From NCBI GenBank assembly GCA_002716165.1, contig PAZT01000020.1, positions 6,741-15,666 on the forward strand: a stretch of 8,926 bases of DNA, written 5' to 3'. The stretch is from Deltaproteobacteria bacterium. GTDB taxonomy: Bacteria; SAR324; NAC60-12. Below are positions 1-6,989 of this stretch, piece after piece. Position 1 is the stretch's first letter, and each line of letters opens with the position of its first letter. The translations under genes were made by a program, and so were the position numbers. Under the pieces are notes generated by a model. The model searched no databases, was not told the DNA's origin, and saw only the letters and a program-made list of their open reading frames with translations.

Positions 1-512
1 AGAAAAGCTGCGATCACACTTGCACGAGCTACAGAAAGTTCCCAGTTAGATGGATACTTTTGGTTTGAGTCTGACTCATCTGTGTGTCCGGAAATTTCAA
101 TGATGTTTTGCATCTGACCGATAATGGGCATCATTTTATCCAATGCCATAATTGCTTTATCTTTCAATTCAATTGATCCCTGATCAAAAGCAACTGTTTT
201 GCTGAATGTAACTTCAATTCCTGATTTTGAGGCATTGACTGTAACGTCATCTGGCATTTCAAGCTGCTGCAATTCTTTTGAAGCTTTGTCCAGATTTGAA
301 CTTTGTCCACTGAAGATAAATGGACTCCCAGGAGGCATGCTTTTCAGACTTTCTGAAATCTGCTTGCTTTTTTCCACATCAGTCCTGCACATTGAAAAGA
401 GCAGAATAAAGAAGCAAAGCAGAAGTGTTACAAGGTCACCGTAGGTAAATATCCATTCCTGGTCAAAAGGAACACAGACTTCGCATTCTTCCTCATCAAT
501 CAGCTGACCCAT
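1..512 (-). CDS. motB: Flagellar motor stator protein MotB, C-terminus cut by window edge
   Basis: This is the N-terminal 170 residues of MotB, the peptidoglycan-anchoring half of the flagellar stator. The start is the ATG read leftward from 512; the frame is open to base 1, so the C-terminal end lies outside the window. After a short acidic cytoplasmic head comes one membrane segment (about residues 20-41) with the motif WIFTYGDLVTLLL. Asp26 in it matches the essential ion-binding aspartate of the MotB family. A linker follows, then the OmpA/MotB peptidoglycan-binding domain from about residue 95, with the hallmark SGHTDES and SNWELSVARA stretches near residues 141-165. It lies 26 bases downstream of motA on the same strand, the usual stator operon order. 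There is no good Shine-Dalgarno, so translation may be coupled to motA. An unusual Cys10-x2-Cys13 pair precedes the membrane segment. The family call is secure; the coupling ion (H+ or Na+) cannot be told. Confidence 0.93.
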   Translation of the reverse strand, partial: MGQLIDEEECEVCVPFDQEWIFTYGDLVTLLLCFFILLFSMCRTDVEKSKQISESLKSMPPGSPFIFSGQSSNLDKASKELQQLEMPDDVTVNASKSGIEVTFSKTVAFDQGSIELKDKAIMALDKMMPIIGQMQNIIEISGHTDESDSNQKYPSNWELSVARASVIAAF

Positions 513-538
513 GATACTTTCTGTTCATATCAAGATCA

Positions 539-1369
539 TTATGCTGCTTCAGCCGCAGCGCCGCCCCCACCGCCATCAAACTTGAGCGATTCATACATGG
601 CTTTTTGAGCCGGCGGTAGATAATTCATCAGGTCGTTTTCAATAAAATCCGGACGCTGTCCTCCCTCAATGTAAAGCACCCCATCACGAATCATTTCCAT
701 TAATATTTTTTCCTCGGCTTTATAGCTTTCAAGTTTCTTCTTGGCTGGAGCAAAGATGGTATTCGCAAATAGAGATCCATAAAAAGTTGTAATGAGAGCA
801 ATGGCCATTGCAGGGCCAATCATTGAGGGGTCATCAAGATTCTGCAGAAGCAGCACCAGCCCTACCAGTGTTCCGAGCATTCCCCATGCAGGACAGAGTG
901 AAGCCATTGTTCCTACTACGGAAATTTCCTCGTCCTTAGCGGCCATTGAGTACTTAACTTCATGTGCCATCATTTCTACGAGTGCTTCGCGGTCAGCACG
1001 GTCCACAACGAGTCTTAGTCCTCCACGCAAGAAAAGATTTTCAATGCTGGGCAGTGCGTCCTCAATGGCCAGAATATTTTTCCGAGCGATTTTACTAACG
1101 TCGACAATCAGAGTAAGTGTTTCAACTAACTGTACTGAATTAGCCTTCCACGATTTGCCTATGAATCCAAACATGCCCTTTGCAAGTCCCATTGGATGAG
1201 AAATAAAAGTGGATGCGATAGTTCCTCCAAATACAATTAATAATGAGCCGGTGTCCCAGAAGTACAACGCATTTCCTGCTTTTACAGTAAACGTGGTCAT
1301 GTCGAACATCATAGCAAACAAAAGGAAAAACCAGGCTAATATAGTTCCAACTAAAGTTCCTTGTTCCAT
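539..1369 (-). CDS. motA: Flagellar motor stator protein MotA
   Basis: This is a complete 276-residue MotA, the membrane ion-channel and torque-generating subunit that surrounds MotB in the stator. Four hydrophobic segments are visible: about residues 5-23, 37-56, 150-175 and 183-206. The large cytoplasmic loop between segments two and three carries the charged region DRADREALVEMMAHE. Two prolines typical of the family are present: Pro160 in CPAWGMLGTLVGLV and Pro208 in ANTIFAPAKKKLE. These correspond to the functionally important Pro173 and Pro222 of E. coli MotA. The C-terminus ends in a low-complexity glycine/alanine tail (residues 266-276) that is not part of the conserved core. The ATG at 1369 is supported by a GGAG ten bases upstream and by the expected N-terminal length. 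motB follows after 26 bases. MotA and the sodium-type PomA cannot be separated here. Confidence 0.95.
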   Translation of the reverse strand: MEQGTLVGTILAWFFLLFAMMFDMTTFTVKAGNALYFWDTGSLLIVFGGTIASTFISHPMGLAKGMFGFIGKSWKANSVQLVETLTLIVDVSKIARKNILAIEDALPSIENLFLRGGLRLVVDRADREALVEMMAHEVKYSMAAKDEEISVVGTMASLCPAWGMLGTLVGLVLLLQNLDDPSMIGPAMAIALITTFYGSLFANTIFAPAKKKLESYKAEEKILMEMIRDGVLYIEGGQRPDFIENDLMNYLPPAQKAMYESLKFDGGGGGAAAEAA

Positions 1370-1663
1370 AAATAGTTTTCTCCAGAATTAAGAGTAGAAA
1401 GGATTGTTAGACCTTCCCAGTAAAAATTAACATTTTCTGCAACACGTTTTTGATTAGCAATAAACGTGAAAATACAAACATCTTTACTGAATTTTTTAAT
1501 GAAAAGTTTTTTTTAAGTTGCAAATTACAAGTAGTTAAACTTTGAAGTTATTTATTTAAACCACTTTTTTTAATAAGAATTTTTATATTTTGAGAAAAAA
1601 CTAAGATGCGTTCTGGGGGGATTAACTAAGTTTTTTTAAAATCTTTAGAGCAGGTTAAATTTT
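1370..1663. other. AT-rich intergenic region between tatD and motA
   Basis: There is no open frame worth calling in these 294 bases. The stretch is dominated by A and T runs, with a single GGGGGG tract at 1615-1620. A 7-base direct repeat AACTAAG occurs at 1599-1605 and 1624-1630, and there is a small AACTT/AAGTT dyad at 1538-1549. It must contain the motAB promoter (read leftward) and the 3' end of the tatD transcript. I could not pick out a convincing sigma-70, sigma-28 or sigma-54 promoter, nor a hairpin-plus-U-tract terminator. Confidence 0.5.
1380..1383 (-). promoter_or_regulatory. Ribosome binding site of motA
   Basis: On the minus strand this reads GGAG, ten bases before the motA ATG. 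It is one of only two clear Shine-Dalgarno sequences in the window (the other is at 6973-6977) and supports the chosen motA start. Confidence 0.6.
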
Positions 1664-2464
1664 TTAGAATCTTTCGGATACTGATCTAGAATTGGGACTT
1701 GAGATATTGAATAATTTATGAGCATTTTCTGAAGTTTTGGAAGCTAAATAATCCATTGGAATTTTACGAAGATTTGCTATGAAAGAGGCTATCAAAGGAA
1801 TGTTGGCAGGCTTGTTGGATGTCCCTCTTAATGGGACTGGGGCAAGGAAAGGAGAATCTGTTTCTAAAAGTAGTTTGTCTAGGGGGATTGCGCGAACTAT
1901 CTCCCTAAGATCTTGAGAGTTTTTAAAAGTCACTATTCCATTAATGCCAATGTACCAACCCATATCCAAAAGTGATTTGGCCATCTTGAATGAACTTGTG
2001 AAACTGTGTGCTACTCCAAGAGCAGGTACGGAGATTTCTTTTAGGATGCTAATAGTATCAGATTCTGCCTCTCTGCTATGAAGAACAACTGGGAGATTGA
2101 GATCAATAGCAATCTGGAGTTGTTTCTGAAATGCTAGCTGCTGCTCCGCTGATGAACTATTCATGTAATGATAATCAAGCCCGGTTTCCCCAATTGCAAT
2201 TATTTTTTTATGACCTTTGGCCAGTTTTCGTATGATCTGATCTAAAGAAATACTGAATTTTGAAGCATCATGTGGGTGTAAACCAATAGTCCCATAGACA
2301 TTAATAAATTTCACAATAGCGGTGGAAACAAAATTAAATGATTCTTCATCAACAGAGATGGTAATGATTTTCTCCACACCATCTTTTTTTGCTTCTTTTA
2401 AAGCTTCTTCGGGTGTTGAATCAAGTTTGTCAAGATGACAGTGAGTATCGATAAAACTTGTCAT
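1664..2464 (-). CDS. tatD: TatD-family metal-dependent DNase/hydrolase
   Basis: This is a complete 266-residue member of the TatD family, a TIM-barrel metallo-hydrolase fold whose studied members act as 3'-5' exonucleases or deoxyribonucleases in the cytoplasm. The metal ligands appear in the expected order: His8 and His10 in FIDTHCHLD, Glu93 in IGETGLDYH, His129 in VVLHSREA, His153 in VAHSFTSS, and Asp203 in LETDSPFLAP. The segment PLRGTSNKPANIP (about 211-223) matches the family's conserved R-G-x-x-N-x-P loop. The usual HCFTG motif reads HSFTSS here, a mild deviation that keeps the histidine. Length is normal. The ATG at 2464 gives the canonical N-terminus, but no Shine-Dalgarno is visible upstream. 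The gene stands alone and is divergent from the lipoprotein gene at 2609. Whether it is orthologous to E. coli TatD, YcfH or YjjV cannot be settled by eye. Confidence 0.9.
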   Translation of the reverse strand: MTSFIDTHCHLDKLDSTPEEALKEAKKDGVEKIITISVDEESFNFVSTAIVKFINVYGTIGLHPHDASKFSISLDQIIRKLAKGHKKIIAIGETGLDYHYMNSSSAEQQLAFQKQLQIAIDLNLPVVLHSREAESDTISILKEISVPALGVAHSFTSSFKMAKSLLDMGWYIGINGIVTFKNSQDLREIVRAIPLDKLLLETDSPFLAPVPLRGTSNKPANIPLIASFIANLRKIPMDYLASKTSENAHKLFNISSPNSRSVSERF

Positions 2465-2608
2465 GGCAGTAATAAATTAGCTAAAATTAAGAACATATTT
2501 TTCTGGTTTTTTTAATGTCTCAATAAAATTAAAATGAATTCTGGTCTTAATGTTAAAGCCATCTTCGCTTAAGGTTTTAAGTCCAGCACCTTACCTCAAA
2601 TTAGTCAA
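2465..2608. promoter_or_regulatory. Divergent intergenic region between tatD and the lipoprotein operon
   Basis: These 144 bases separate two diverging transcription units and so should hold both promoters. They are AT-rich and contain a small perfect dyad CTTAA-GGTT-TTAAG at 2568-2581, about 28 bases before the lipoprotein start. I could not identify a promoter with both hexamers well matched on either strand. The promoter role is inferred from gene arrangement only. Confidence 0.35.
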
Positions 2609-2944
2609 ATGATAAACACGAAATGCGGCAAACCATATAGGACTTGCATCTTTGTCCTTGCTTTCACAATGTTTAATTTTTTTATAACAGGTTGTTATAC
2701 AATACGAGTTTTTCATGATACAGATATGCTGCGAGAAAAGCATGATGGAGAAATATATAGTATCAGCACACCTTTCACAGACAGTCAAATTGTGGAACAG
2801 GCAAAAGTTCGTTCCACTTGTCCTAGTGGTGCTTCGTTGGTATTAATAGAGCAGTCCATAAGTGACGGATTGTACCACTATTTCAGCATTGGATTATACA
2901 GTCCACATACTATAAAGATCTGGTGTAAACGCAGGGTCAGGTAG
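2609..2944 (+). CDS. Bor-like outer-membrane lipoprotein
   Basis: This is a 111-residue predicted lipoprotein. A basic N-terminus (K5, K8, R11) leads into a hydrophobic stretch (about 13-26) ending in the lipobox I-T-G-C, with Cys29 as the likely lipidated residue. The mature part resembles the phage lambda Bor family: Cys71, then E81-Q82-S83, D86-G87-L88, G95-L96-Y97-S98-P99, and I104-W105-C106 near the end. Lambda Bor has, from memory, the parallel series C, T-Q-Q-T, N-G-L, G-I-Y-T-P and V-Y-C. Bor is an envelope lipoprotein known as a lysogenic-conversion factor for serum survival; chromosomal relatives are mostly uncharacterised. The tail KRRVR adds a basic end. It is the first gene of the cluster and stops four bases before the rnc start. 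There is no Shine-Dalgarno. The lipoprotein call is firm; the Bor assignment rests on motif spacing only. Confidence 0.75.
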   Translation: MINTKCGKPYRTCIFVLAFTMFNFFITGCYTIRVFHDTDMLREKHDGEIYSISTPFTDSQIVEQAKVRSTCPSGASLVLIEQSISDGLYHYFSIGLYSPHTIKIWCKRRVR

Positions 2945-2948
2945 AGTA

Positions 2949-3677
2949 ATGAAACAAAAGTGGATAAATCTTTGTAATTGTCTGGATTATCAGTTTGAAA
3001 ATCCAGACATTCTCCGTCAGGCATTGACTCACAAGTCTTACATACCTACCGAATCAGAAAAGAATTTTGGGAACAACGAAAGAATAGAATTTCTGGGAGA
3101 TGCAGTTCTTGATCTGGTAATCAGTGAAATGCTTATGAATGAATTCCCAGAACTGGATGAAGGCGGTCTTTCTAAATTCAGGGCGAGTCTAGTTAGCGAA
3201 TCAGGGCTCTGTATACAGGCAAGGTCTCTGGAATTAGGAGAATGCCTGCTCCTTGGTAGAGGAGAGGAAATGACTGGAGGTCGTGAAAAGTCCTCTTTAC
3301 TTTCTGATACATTTGAAGCAGTTATGGCTGCAATATATCTAGATAGTCGCGATAGGAATGGCCTTTCAGAAATTGCTCGAGTAATTCGAAAGCTGTTTTT
3401 ACCTCATTTACCCAAAAATGCTGAGGGTTATATTACTAGAGACTATAAATCTGAATTGCAGGAACATGTGCAGAAACTTACAGGCCTGACCTCAACATAT
3501 GAACTTGTAAATGAAACAGGCCCAGATCATCAAAAAGAATTCACCATGGCGGTTTTTGTTAGAGATATGGAATATGCCCGTGGGAGAGGTGCTAGTAAAA
3601 AACTAGCCAGTCAGCTTGCTGCTGAAAAAGCACTATTAAGAGTACAGCAGAATCCTTCGCTGCTAAAAGATGGGTAA
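2949..3677 (+). CDS. rnc: Ribonuclease III
   Basis: This complete 242-residue RNase III is the double-strand-specific endonuclease that releases rRNA precursors and processes structured mRNAs, working as a dimer with Mg2+. The catalytic domain fills about residues 8-152. It contains the family signature NERIEFLGDAVL at 43-54 (acidic residues Glu47 and Asp51) and the second acidic pair Asp120 and Glu123 in LLSDTFEAVMAAIY. The double-stranded RNA binding domain covers about 165-232, with DYKSELQEHVQ at its start and GRGASKKLASQLAAEKAL at its end. Nothing essential is missing and the length is typical. The ATG starts four bases after the stop of the lipoprotein gene, with only a weak purine stretch (AGGTAGAG) before it, so translational coupling is likely. 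Co-occurrence with a pseudouridine synthase suggests an RNA-maturation unit. Confidence 0.97.
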   Translation: MKQKWINLCNCLDYQFENPDILRQALTHKSYIPTESEKNFGNNERIEFLGDAVLDLVISEMLMNEFPELDEGGLSKFRASLVSESGLCIQARSLELGECLLLGRGEEMTGGREKSSLLSDTFEAVMAAIYLDSRDRNGLSEIARVIRKLFLPHLPKNAEGYITRDYKSELQEHVQKLTGLTSTYELVNETGPDHQKEFTMAVFVRDMEYARGRGASKKLASQLAAEKALLRVQQNPSLLKDG

Positions 3678-3685
3678 TTAAGCTA

Positions 3686-4423
3686 ATGAAAAATCGTGAC
3701 ATAGGTGTGCCGTTAAGGATTCAAAAAGTAATAGCTAAGGCTGGAGTCGCCTCAAGACGTGCTGCCGAGGATTTAATAAGGGCAGGAGAAGTTTCGCTGA
3801 ACGGAAAAATTGTTAATCAGATGGGCCAAAAAATGGTCATTGGGAAAGACCATCTCAGCGTGGAAGGACGGAAAGTAGAAATTTCACGTAAGCAAAAAAC
3901 AGAGGTATATGCGCTCTACAAGCCTAAAAATTGCATAACAACTCTCAACGATCCCCAGGGAAGAGTAGTAATAAAAGATTTTTTCCCTAAAACGTCAGCA
4001 AGATTGTTTCCTGTAGGCAGACTCGATTACGACGCAGAAGGGCTTATTCTTCTCACAAATGATGGTGATTTGGCAAATAAAATTATGCACCCAAGCCACA
4101 AAGTGTTGAAAGGGTATTTTGTTAAGGTGAGAGGTATTATTGAAAATAAGTCACTTTCAGAACTGCGAAGGGGACCGGTTATTGATAACCGCAGCCACCA
4201 GCCTGTTAAAGTCAAAATTTTGCATACTGTTAATGCAAAAACATGGTTGGAGCTTTTTCTCAGGGAAGGAACAAATAGACAAATAAAAAAAATGTTTCAA
4301 AAAATAGGGTATCCAGTTCAGAAAATTAAGCGATTCCAGATTGGTCCAATTTTACTAGGTGATTTGTTGTCTGGAGAATCAAGGGCGCTTTGTGCTAAAG
4401 AAATTGAAAAGATTCTGAATTAA
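3686..4423 (+). CDS. rluB: 23S rRNA pseudouridine synthase, RluB/RsuA family
   Basis: This is a complete 245-residue pseudouridine synthase of the RsuA/RluB/RluE/RluF branch, which isomerises a specific uridine in rRNA. The N-terminal S4 RNA-binding domain (about 10-57) starts with RIQKVIAKAGVASRRAAEDL. The catalytic domain follows, with the invariant aspartate Asp114 in VGRLDYDAEGLILLTNDGDLA. The C-terminal motif EGTNRQIKKMFQKIGYPV (about 194-211) is typical of the branch, as is FQIGPILLGDLLSGESRAL. The long, well-formed S4 domain and these motifs favour RluB (in E. coli, 23S U2605) over RsuA (16S U516), but the specificity call is only moderately secure. It begins 8 bases after the rnc stop. 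Its stop codon lies inside a long inverted repeat (4413-4454). Confidence 0.9.
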   Translation: MKNRDIGVPLRIQKVIAKAGVASRRAAEDLIRAGEVSLNGKIVNQMGQKMVIGKDHLSVEGRKVEISRKQKTEVYALYKPKNCITTLNDPQGRVVIKDFFPKTSARLFPVGRLDYDAEGLILLTNDGDLANKIMHPSHKVLKGYFVKVRGIIENKSLSELRRGPVIDNRSHQPVKVKILHTVNAKTWLELFLREGTNRQIKKMFQKIGYPVQKIKRFQIGPILLGDLLSGESRALCAKEIEKILN

Positions 4424-4454
4424 GTTTACTACTTATTTCTTAAATTATTCAGAA
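4413..4454 (+). repeat. Long inverted repeat over the rluB stop codon
   Basis: The arms TTCTGAAT (4413-4420) and ATTCAGAA (4447-4454) are perfectly complementary over 8 bp. They continue as TAAG (4421-4424) pairing with CTTA (4439-4442), leaving AATT bulged on the 3' side and a 14-base loop. The TAAG step contains the rluB TAA stop. No U-tract follows, so it does not look like an intrinsic terminator. It could be an mRNA 3'-end-protecting or processing hairpin between rluB and the FapA-like gene, or a leader element of the latter. The pairing is seen; the role is inferred. Confidence 0.5.
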
Positions 4455-4472
4455 CCTAATCCAAACTAACAA

Positions 4473-6134
4473 ATGCCCAAGTCAGAATTATATAAGATTT
4501 CAGTAGCAGACGGTAAAGTCATGCTGCGTATCCCTGAACAGTTAGTAGGAGCCGAAACCGCGGATATGGATGATATTCAAGCGGAATTGCACATGATGGA
4601 TGTGGATTATGTTCCTGAGGAACTGTTGGATATTTACAATCGAACAAGTGGAGAGTTTGATTTCCTTACATATTTAAAGACCACAAATTTTACTTTACAG
4701 ATTGAACTGAGCGATGATCAGTCAAAAGCCTATCTGAATATTATTCCACCCAAAGAAATAATCGAACCGCTTACGCTTGAGAGAGTTTTATCTGCACTAA
4801 GGCAAGAAAATGTGTTTCAAGGTATTGACAGAGAATTTATTGAAAAAATTATCAAAGATAAAATTTATTTTGAACCTTTAGAAGTGGCTAGAGGCAAAAC
4901 TCCTGTAAATGGCAAAAATGGTCATCTTGAATTGCTTTTTCTTCCTGAAAAATTTCGCCCTTCTCTGGAATCAAATATTAATCTGAGGGAGCTTCCTGTA
5001 ATGCAGAAAGTTTCTGAGGGGCAGGAGCTAGTAATGGTAGAAAAGGCAACGATGGGAGAAGATGGATACACAATTACTGGCAGGCTTTTAACTGCAAACT
5101 CTGGGAAGCAGTATCGCATTCGTCCTGGACGAAACACAAGATTCAATTCTGAAGGAACCCATATTATTGCAGCAAGTGAAGGAATTGTCTGTTTTGGGAA
5201 TGATAATATTTCCGTAGAAAGAATAAAATATATAGACAAAGTAGATGGTAGTGTAGGCAGAGTAAGATTTGACGGAATAGTAAGTGTTCGTGGAAATATT
5301 TCTGATAGATGCAGTGTAGAAGCAGTGCGTATTGAGGTCGGAGGTTCTGTTGGAAAAGCTAGCCTGAGGTCTACAGGTGACATAAGGGTAGCTCAGGGAC
5401 TCAAGGGCACAGTTGTTCAATGTGGAGGCTCTCTTCATGCGAGTAACTTGATTGATACTCAAGCAAGCATCTTTGATCATGCTGTAGTGGATGAATTCAT
5501 TTTAAACTCCAAAGTCTTATGTGGCTCAACTCTTCAGGTCAATGCTCCTGATGGATATGTAAGCGGAGGTGTTCTCCAAGTTGGGAACCTTATTCGTCTC
5601 TCAAATGTAGGCTTGCCCGAAAACAAGAAAAGCAAAAATATTTCCTCAAATGAGCAGGAAGTTCACCCTAAGACATTGATTGAAGTGGGAATCTCATTGA
5701 AAAATAGAAAACAGTTTAATGAGCTTGAAAAACGGGCTCGAGAATCACTTTACGATTTTCAGGACGATTTGAGTGAAATTACGTCTTTAATTGAAGATCT
5801 CGAAAATATGGGTTGGAATGAAGAGAAAATTCGCAATTTGGGAGAATTGGAAAATAAAGCAAATAAAAACGTAAATGGAGCTTTTTCTGATTTGCGTAAA
5901 CGTGAAGCGCAAGATGAAATCAACGAACTGAACAAAATTACCGGTGGAGGAGTTGTATTCATATTAGGAAGGATTCCTGAAGGGACTATCGTAAATGTTC
6001 GCCGTTATAGATATATTGTTCGTTCAAACATGGCTGACAAGGCTTTTAGCTTTTCGGAAAATGGAATTCAAACTAGTTCCTGCATTGAACTTCTAAAGAA
6101 TTATCAGAAATATTTTATTGAAATGGTGGTTTGA
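4473..6134 (+). CDS. fapA: FapA/DUF342 family protein, probable flagellar assembly factor
   Basis: This 553-residue protein carries the FapA (DUF342) architecture. An N-terminal region of about 130 residues is followed by the family pattern ARGKTPVNGKNGHLELLF (139-156). Then come a short barrel-like segment, SEGQELVMVEKATMGEDGYTITG at 181-203 in the entry's numbering, and PGRN at 218-221. A right-handed beta-helix follows (about 250-380), made of glycine-rich turns such as VDGSVG, VRGNIS, VGGSVG, TGDIRV and CGGSLH. A long helical, probably coiled-coil section (405-490) is rich in Glu, Lys and Leu, before a final small beta domain (491-535). FapA was described in Vibrio as needed for polar flagellum assembly; many DUF342 homologues are uncharacterised. 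No signal peptide is present, so it is cytoplasmic. It sits 49 bases after rluB with no Shine-Dalgarno. The family is clear; the flagellar role is inferred, supported weakly by motAB about 3 kb away. Confidence 0.85.
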   Translation: MPKSELYKISVADGKVMLRIPEQLVGAETADMDDIQAELHMMDVDYVPEELLDIYNRTSGEFDFLTYLKTTNFTLQIELSDDQSKAYLNIIPPKEIIEPLTLERVLSALRQENVFQGIDREFIEKIIKDKIYFEPLEVARGKTPVNGKNGHLELLFLPEKFRPSLESNINLRELPVMQKVSEGQELVMVEKATMGEDGYTITGRLLTANSGKQYRIRPGRNTRFNSEGTHIIAASEGIVCFGNDNISVERIKYIDKVDGSVGRVRFDGIVSVRGNISDRCSVEAVRIEVGGSVGKASLRSTGDIRVAQGLKGTVVQCGGSLHASNLIDTQASIFDHAVVDEFILNSKVLCGSTLQVNAPDGYVSGGVLQVGNLIRLSNVGLPENKKSKNISSNEQEVHPKTLIEVGISLKNRKQFNELEKRARESLYDFQDDLSEITSLIEDLENMGWNEEKIRNLGELENKANKNVNGAFSDLRKREAQDEINELNKITGGGVVFILGRIPEGTIVNVRRYRYIVRSNMADKAFSFSENGIQTSSCIELLKNYQKYFIEMVV

Positions 6135-6149
6135 GCTCTAATCATAAAT

Positions 6150-6989
6150 ATGGGAGATTTATCGAGAAAAGAAGTTGAACGAAGGGTGAAGCATCGAGAC
6201 CCTATAAAGGAGCAAGACCTAACCGGGATGAAGCTTGATGATTTTAATTTTGAAGGGGCATCTTTTACTAAATGTAAATTTACAGGAAGCAGCTTCAAAG
6301 GTTCAATTATTTCCTTTTCCCGGTTTGATGAATGTCTAATTGATGAATGCGAAATGCAGGATTGTACAGTGCAGGAATCCTCTTTCAAAATGTGTGATTT
6401 CAGTAAATCTGATTTACGTGACAGTGTTTTTGTTGAAGTAAATTTAAAACTAGCAGTTTTTCATAGTGCAGATTTGAGCGGTACTTTCATAAAAAATTCT
6501 GTTTTATCTGAAATTGATGGAGATCTTTGTAATTTCTCTTTTTCGACTTTGTCCGGCTCTAACCTTAGTGGAGCAAAGTTACATATTTGTGATTTCAGTG
6601 CCTGTCAAGCATTTGGTATAAAAGCTGAAGATTCAGATTTTACAGGCTCAGAATTTTCTGGAGCACATCTAGATTATTCTAAGCTTAAGGGTACAATATT
6701 AAATTTCTGCAATTTCTCTGAAGCATCTTTGCAGGAATGCAATCTAAGCAGGGTAAAATTTTTTTCTGCTACTTTGCAAAACGCGCGTTTGAATTCTTCC
6801 ACGCTAAATTCAGTTACAATGATCGGCGCTAAAGTAGTAGGATCTGAATTGAGGGACGTTAACCTAGATCGGGCAAATTTGGCAATGGCGAATTTATCAA
6901 ATAGTGATCTTCAAGGGGCTTCCATGAGCAAAGTTTTGGAACAAGATACAAATTATGATGGTGCAAATCTGGAAGGAATAAGCAAATGA
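6150..6989 (+). CDS. Pentapeptide-repeat protein with a long uninterrupted right-handed quadrilateral helix
   Basis: This 279-residue protein is almost entirely pentapeptide repeats. Starting at Leu24 the register holds without a single insertion to residue 258, giving 47 consecutive five-residue units. After two degenerate units it is picked up again by YDGAN and LEGIS at 269-278. The central position is mostly Leu or Phe, and the interior small position is Ala, Ser or Cys; only units at 124, 154 and 159 have a weak central residue. Such sequences fold as a four-sided beta-helix with four units per turn, so about twelve turns are expected. The 23-residue N-terminus is highly charged (SRKEVERRVKHRD). 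There is no signal peptide, so the protein is probably cytoplasmic. It starts 15 bases after the FapA-like gene and overlaps the next gene by 4 bases. Resemblance to the gyrase-protecting Qnr/MfpA proteins is structural only, and no target can be assigned. Confidence 0.9.
   Translation: MGDLSRKEVERRVKHRDPIKEQDLTGMKLDDFNFEGASFTKCKFTGSSFKGSIISFSRFDECLIDECEMQDCTVQESSFKMCDFSKSDLRDSVFVEVNLKLAVFHSADLSGTFIKNSVLSEIDGDLCNFSFSTLSGSNLSGAKLHICDFSACQAFGIKAEDSDFTGSEFSGAHLDYSKLKGTILNFCNFSEASLQECNLSRVKFFSATLQNARLNSSTLNSVTMIGAKVVGSELRDVNLDRANLAMANLSNSDLQGASMSKVLEQDTNYDGANLEGISK
6973..6977 (+). promoter_or_regulatory. Ribosome binding site of the exported protein at 6986
   Basis: AAGGA lies eight bases before the ATG at 6986 and sits inside the last codons of the pentapeptide-repeat gene. 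It fixes the start of the downstream gene and indicates its own translation initiation despite the 4-base overlap. Confidence 0.65.

Noticed and set aside
199..444. Plus-strand open frame opposite motB.
   Set aside because: The minus frame encodes a continuous MotB with the essential aspartate and the OmpA-like motif.
792..1199. Plus-strand open frame opposite motA.
   Set aside because: It is antisense to a clear MotA with all conserved motifs and its product is serine-rich low-complexity sequence typical of a reverse-strand shadow.
2591..2788. Minus-strand open frame over the lipoprotein gene.
   Set aside because: The plus-strand frame has a signal peptide, lipobox and family motifs; the reverse frame has none.
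4922..5480. Two overlapping minus-strand open frames inside the FapA-like gene.
   Set aside because: Both are antisense to a well-supported beta-helix coding region and show no recognisable domain or start site.
6150..6989. Quinolone-resistance (Qnr/MfpA) assignment for the pentapeptide protein.
   Set aside because: The shared feature is only the repeat fold. The loops characteristic of Qnr are absent and the gene context gives no support.
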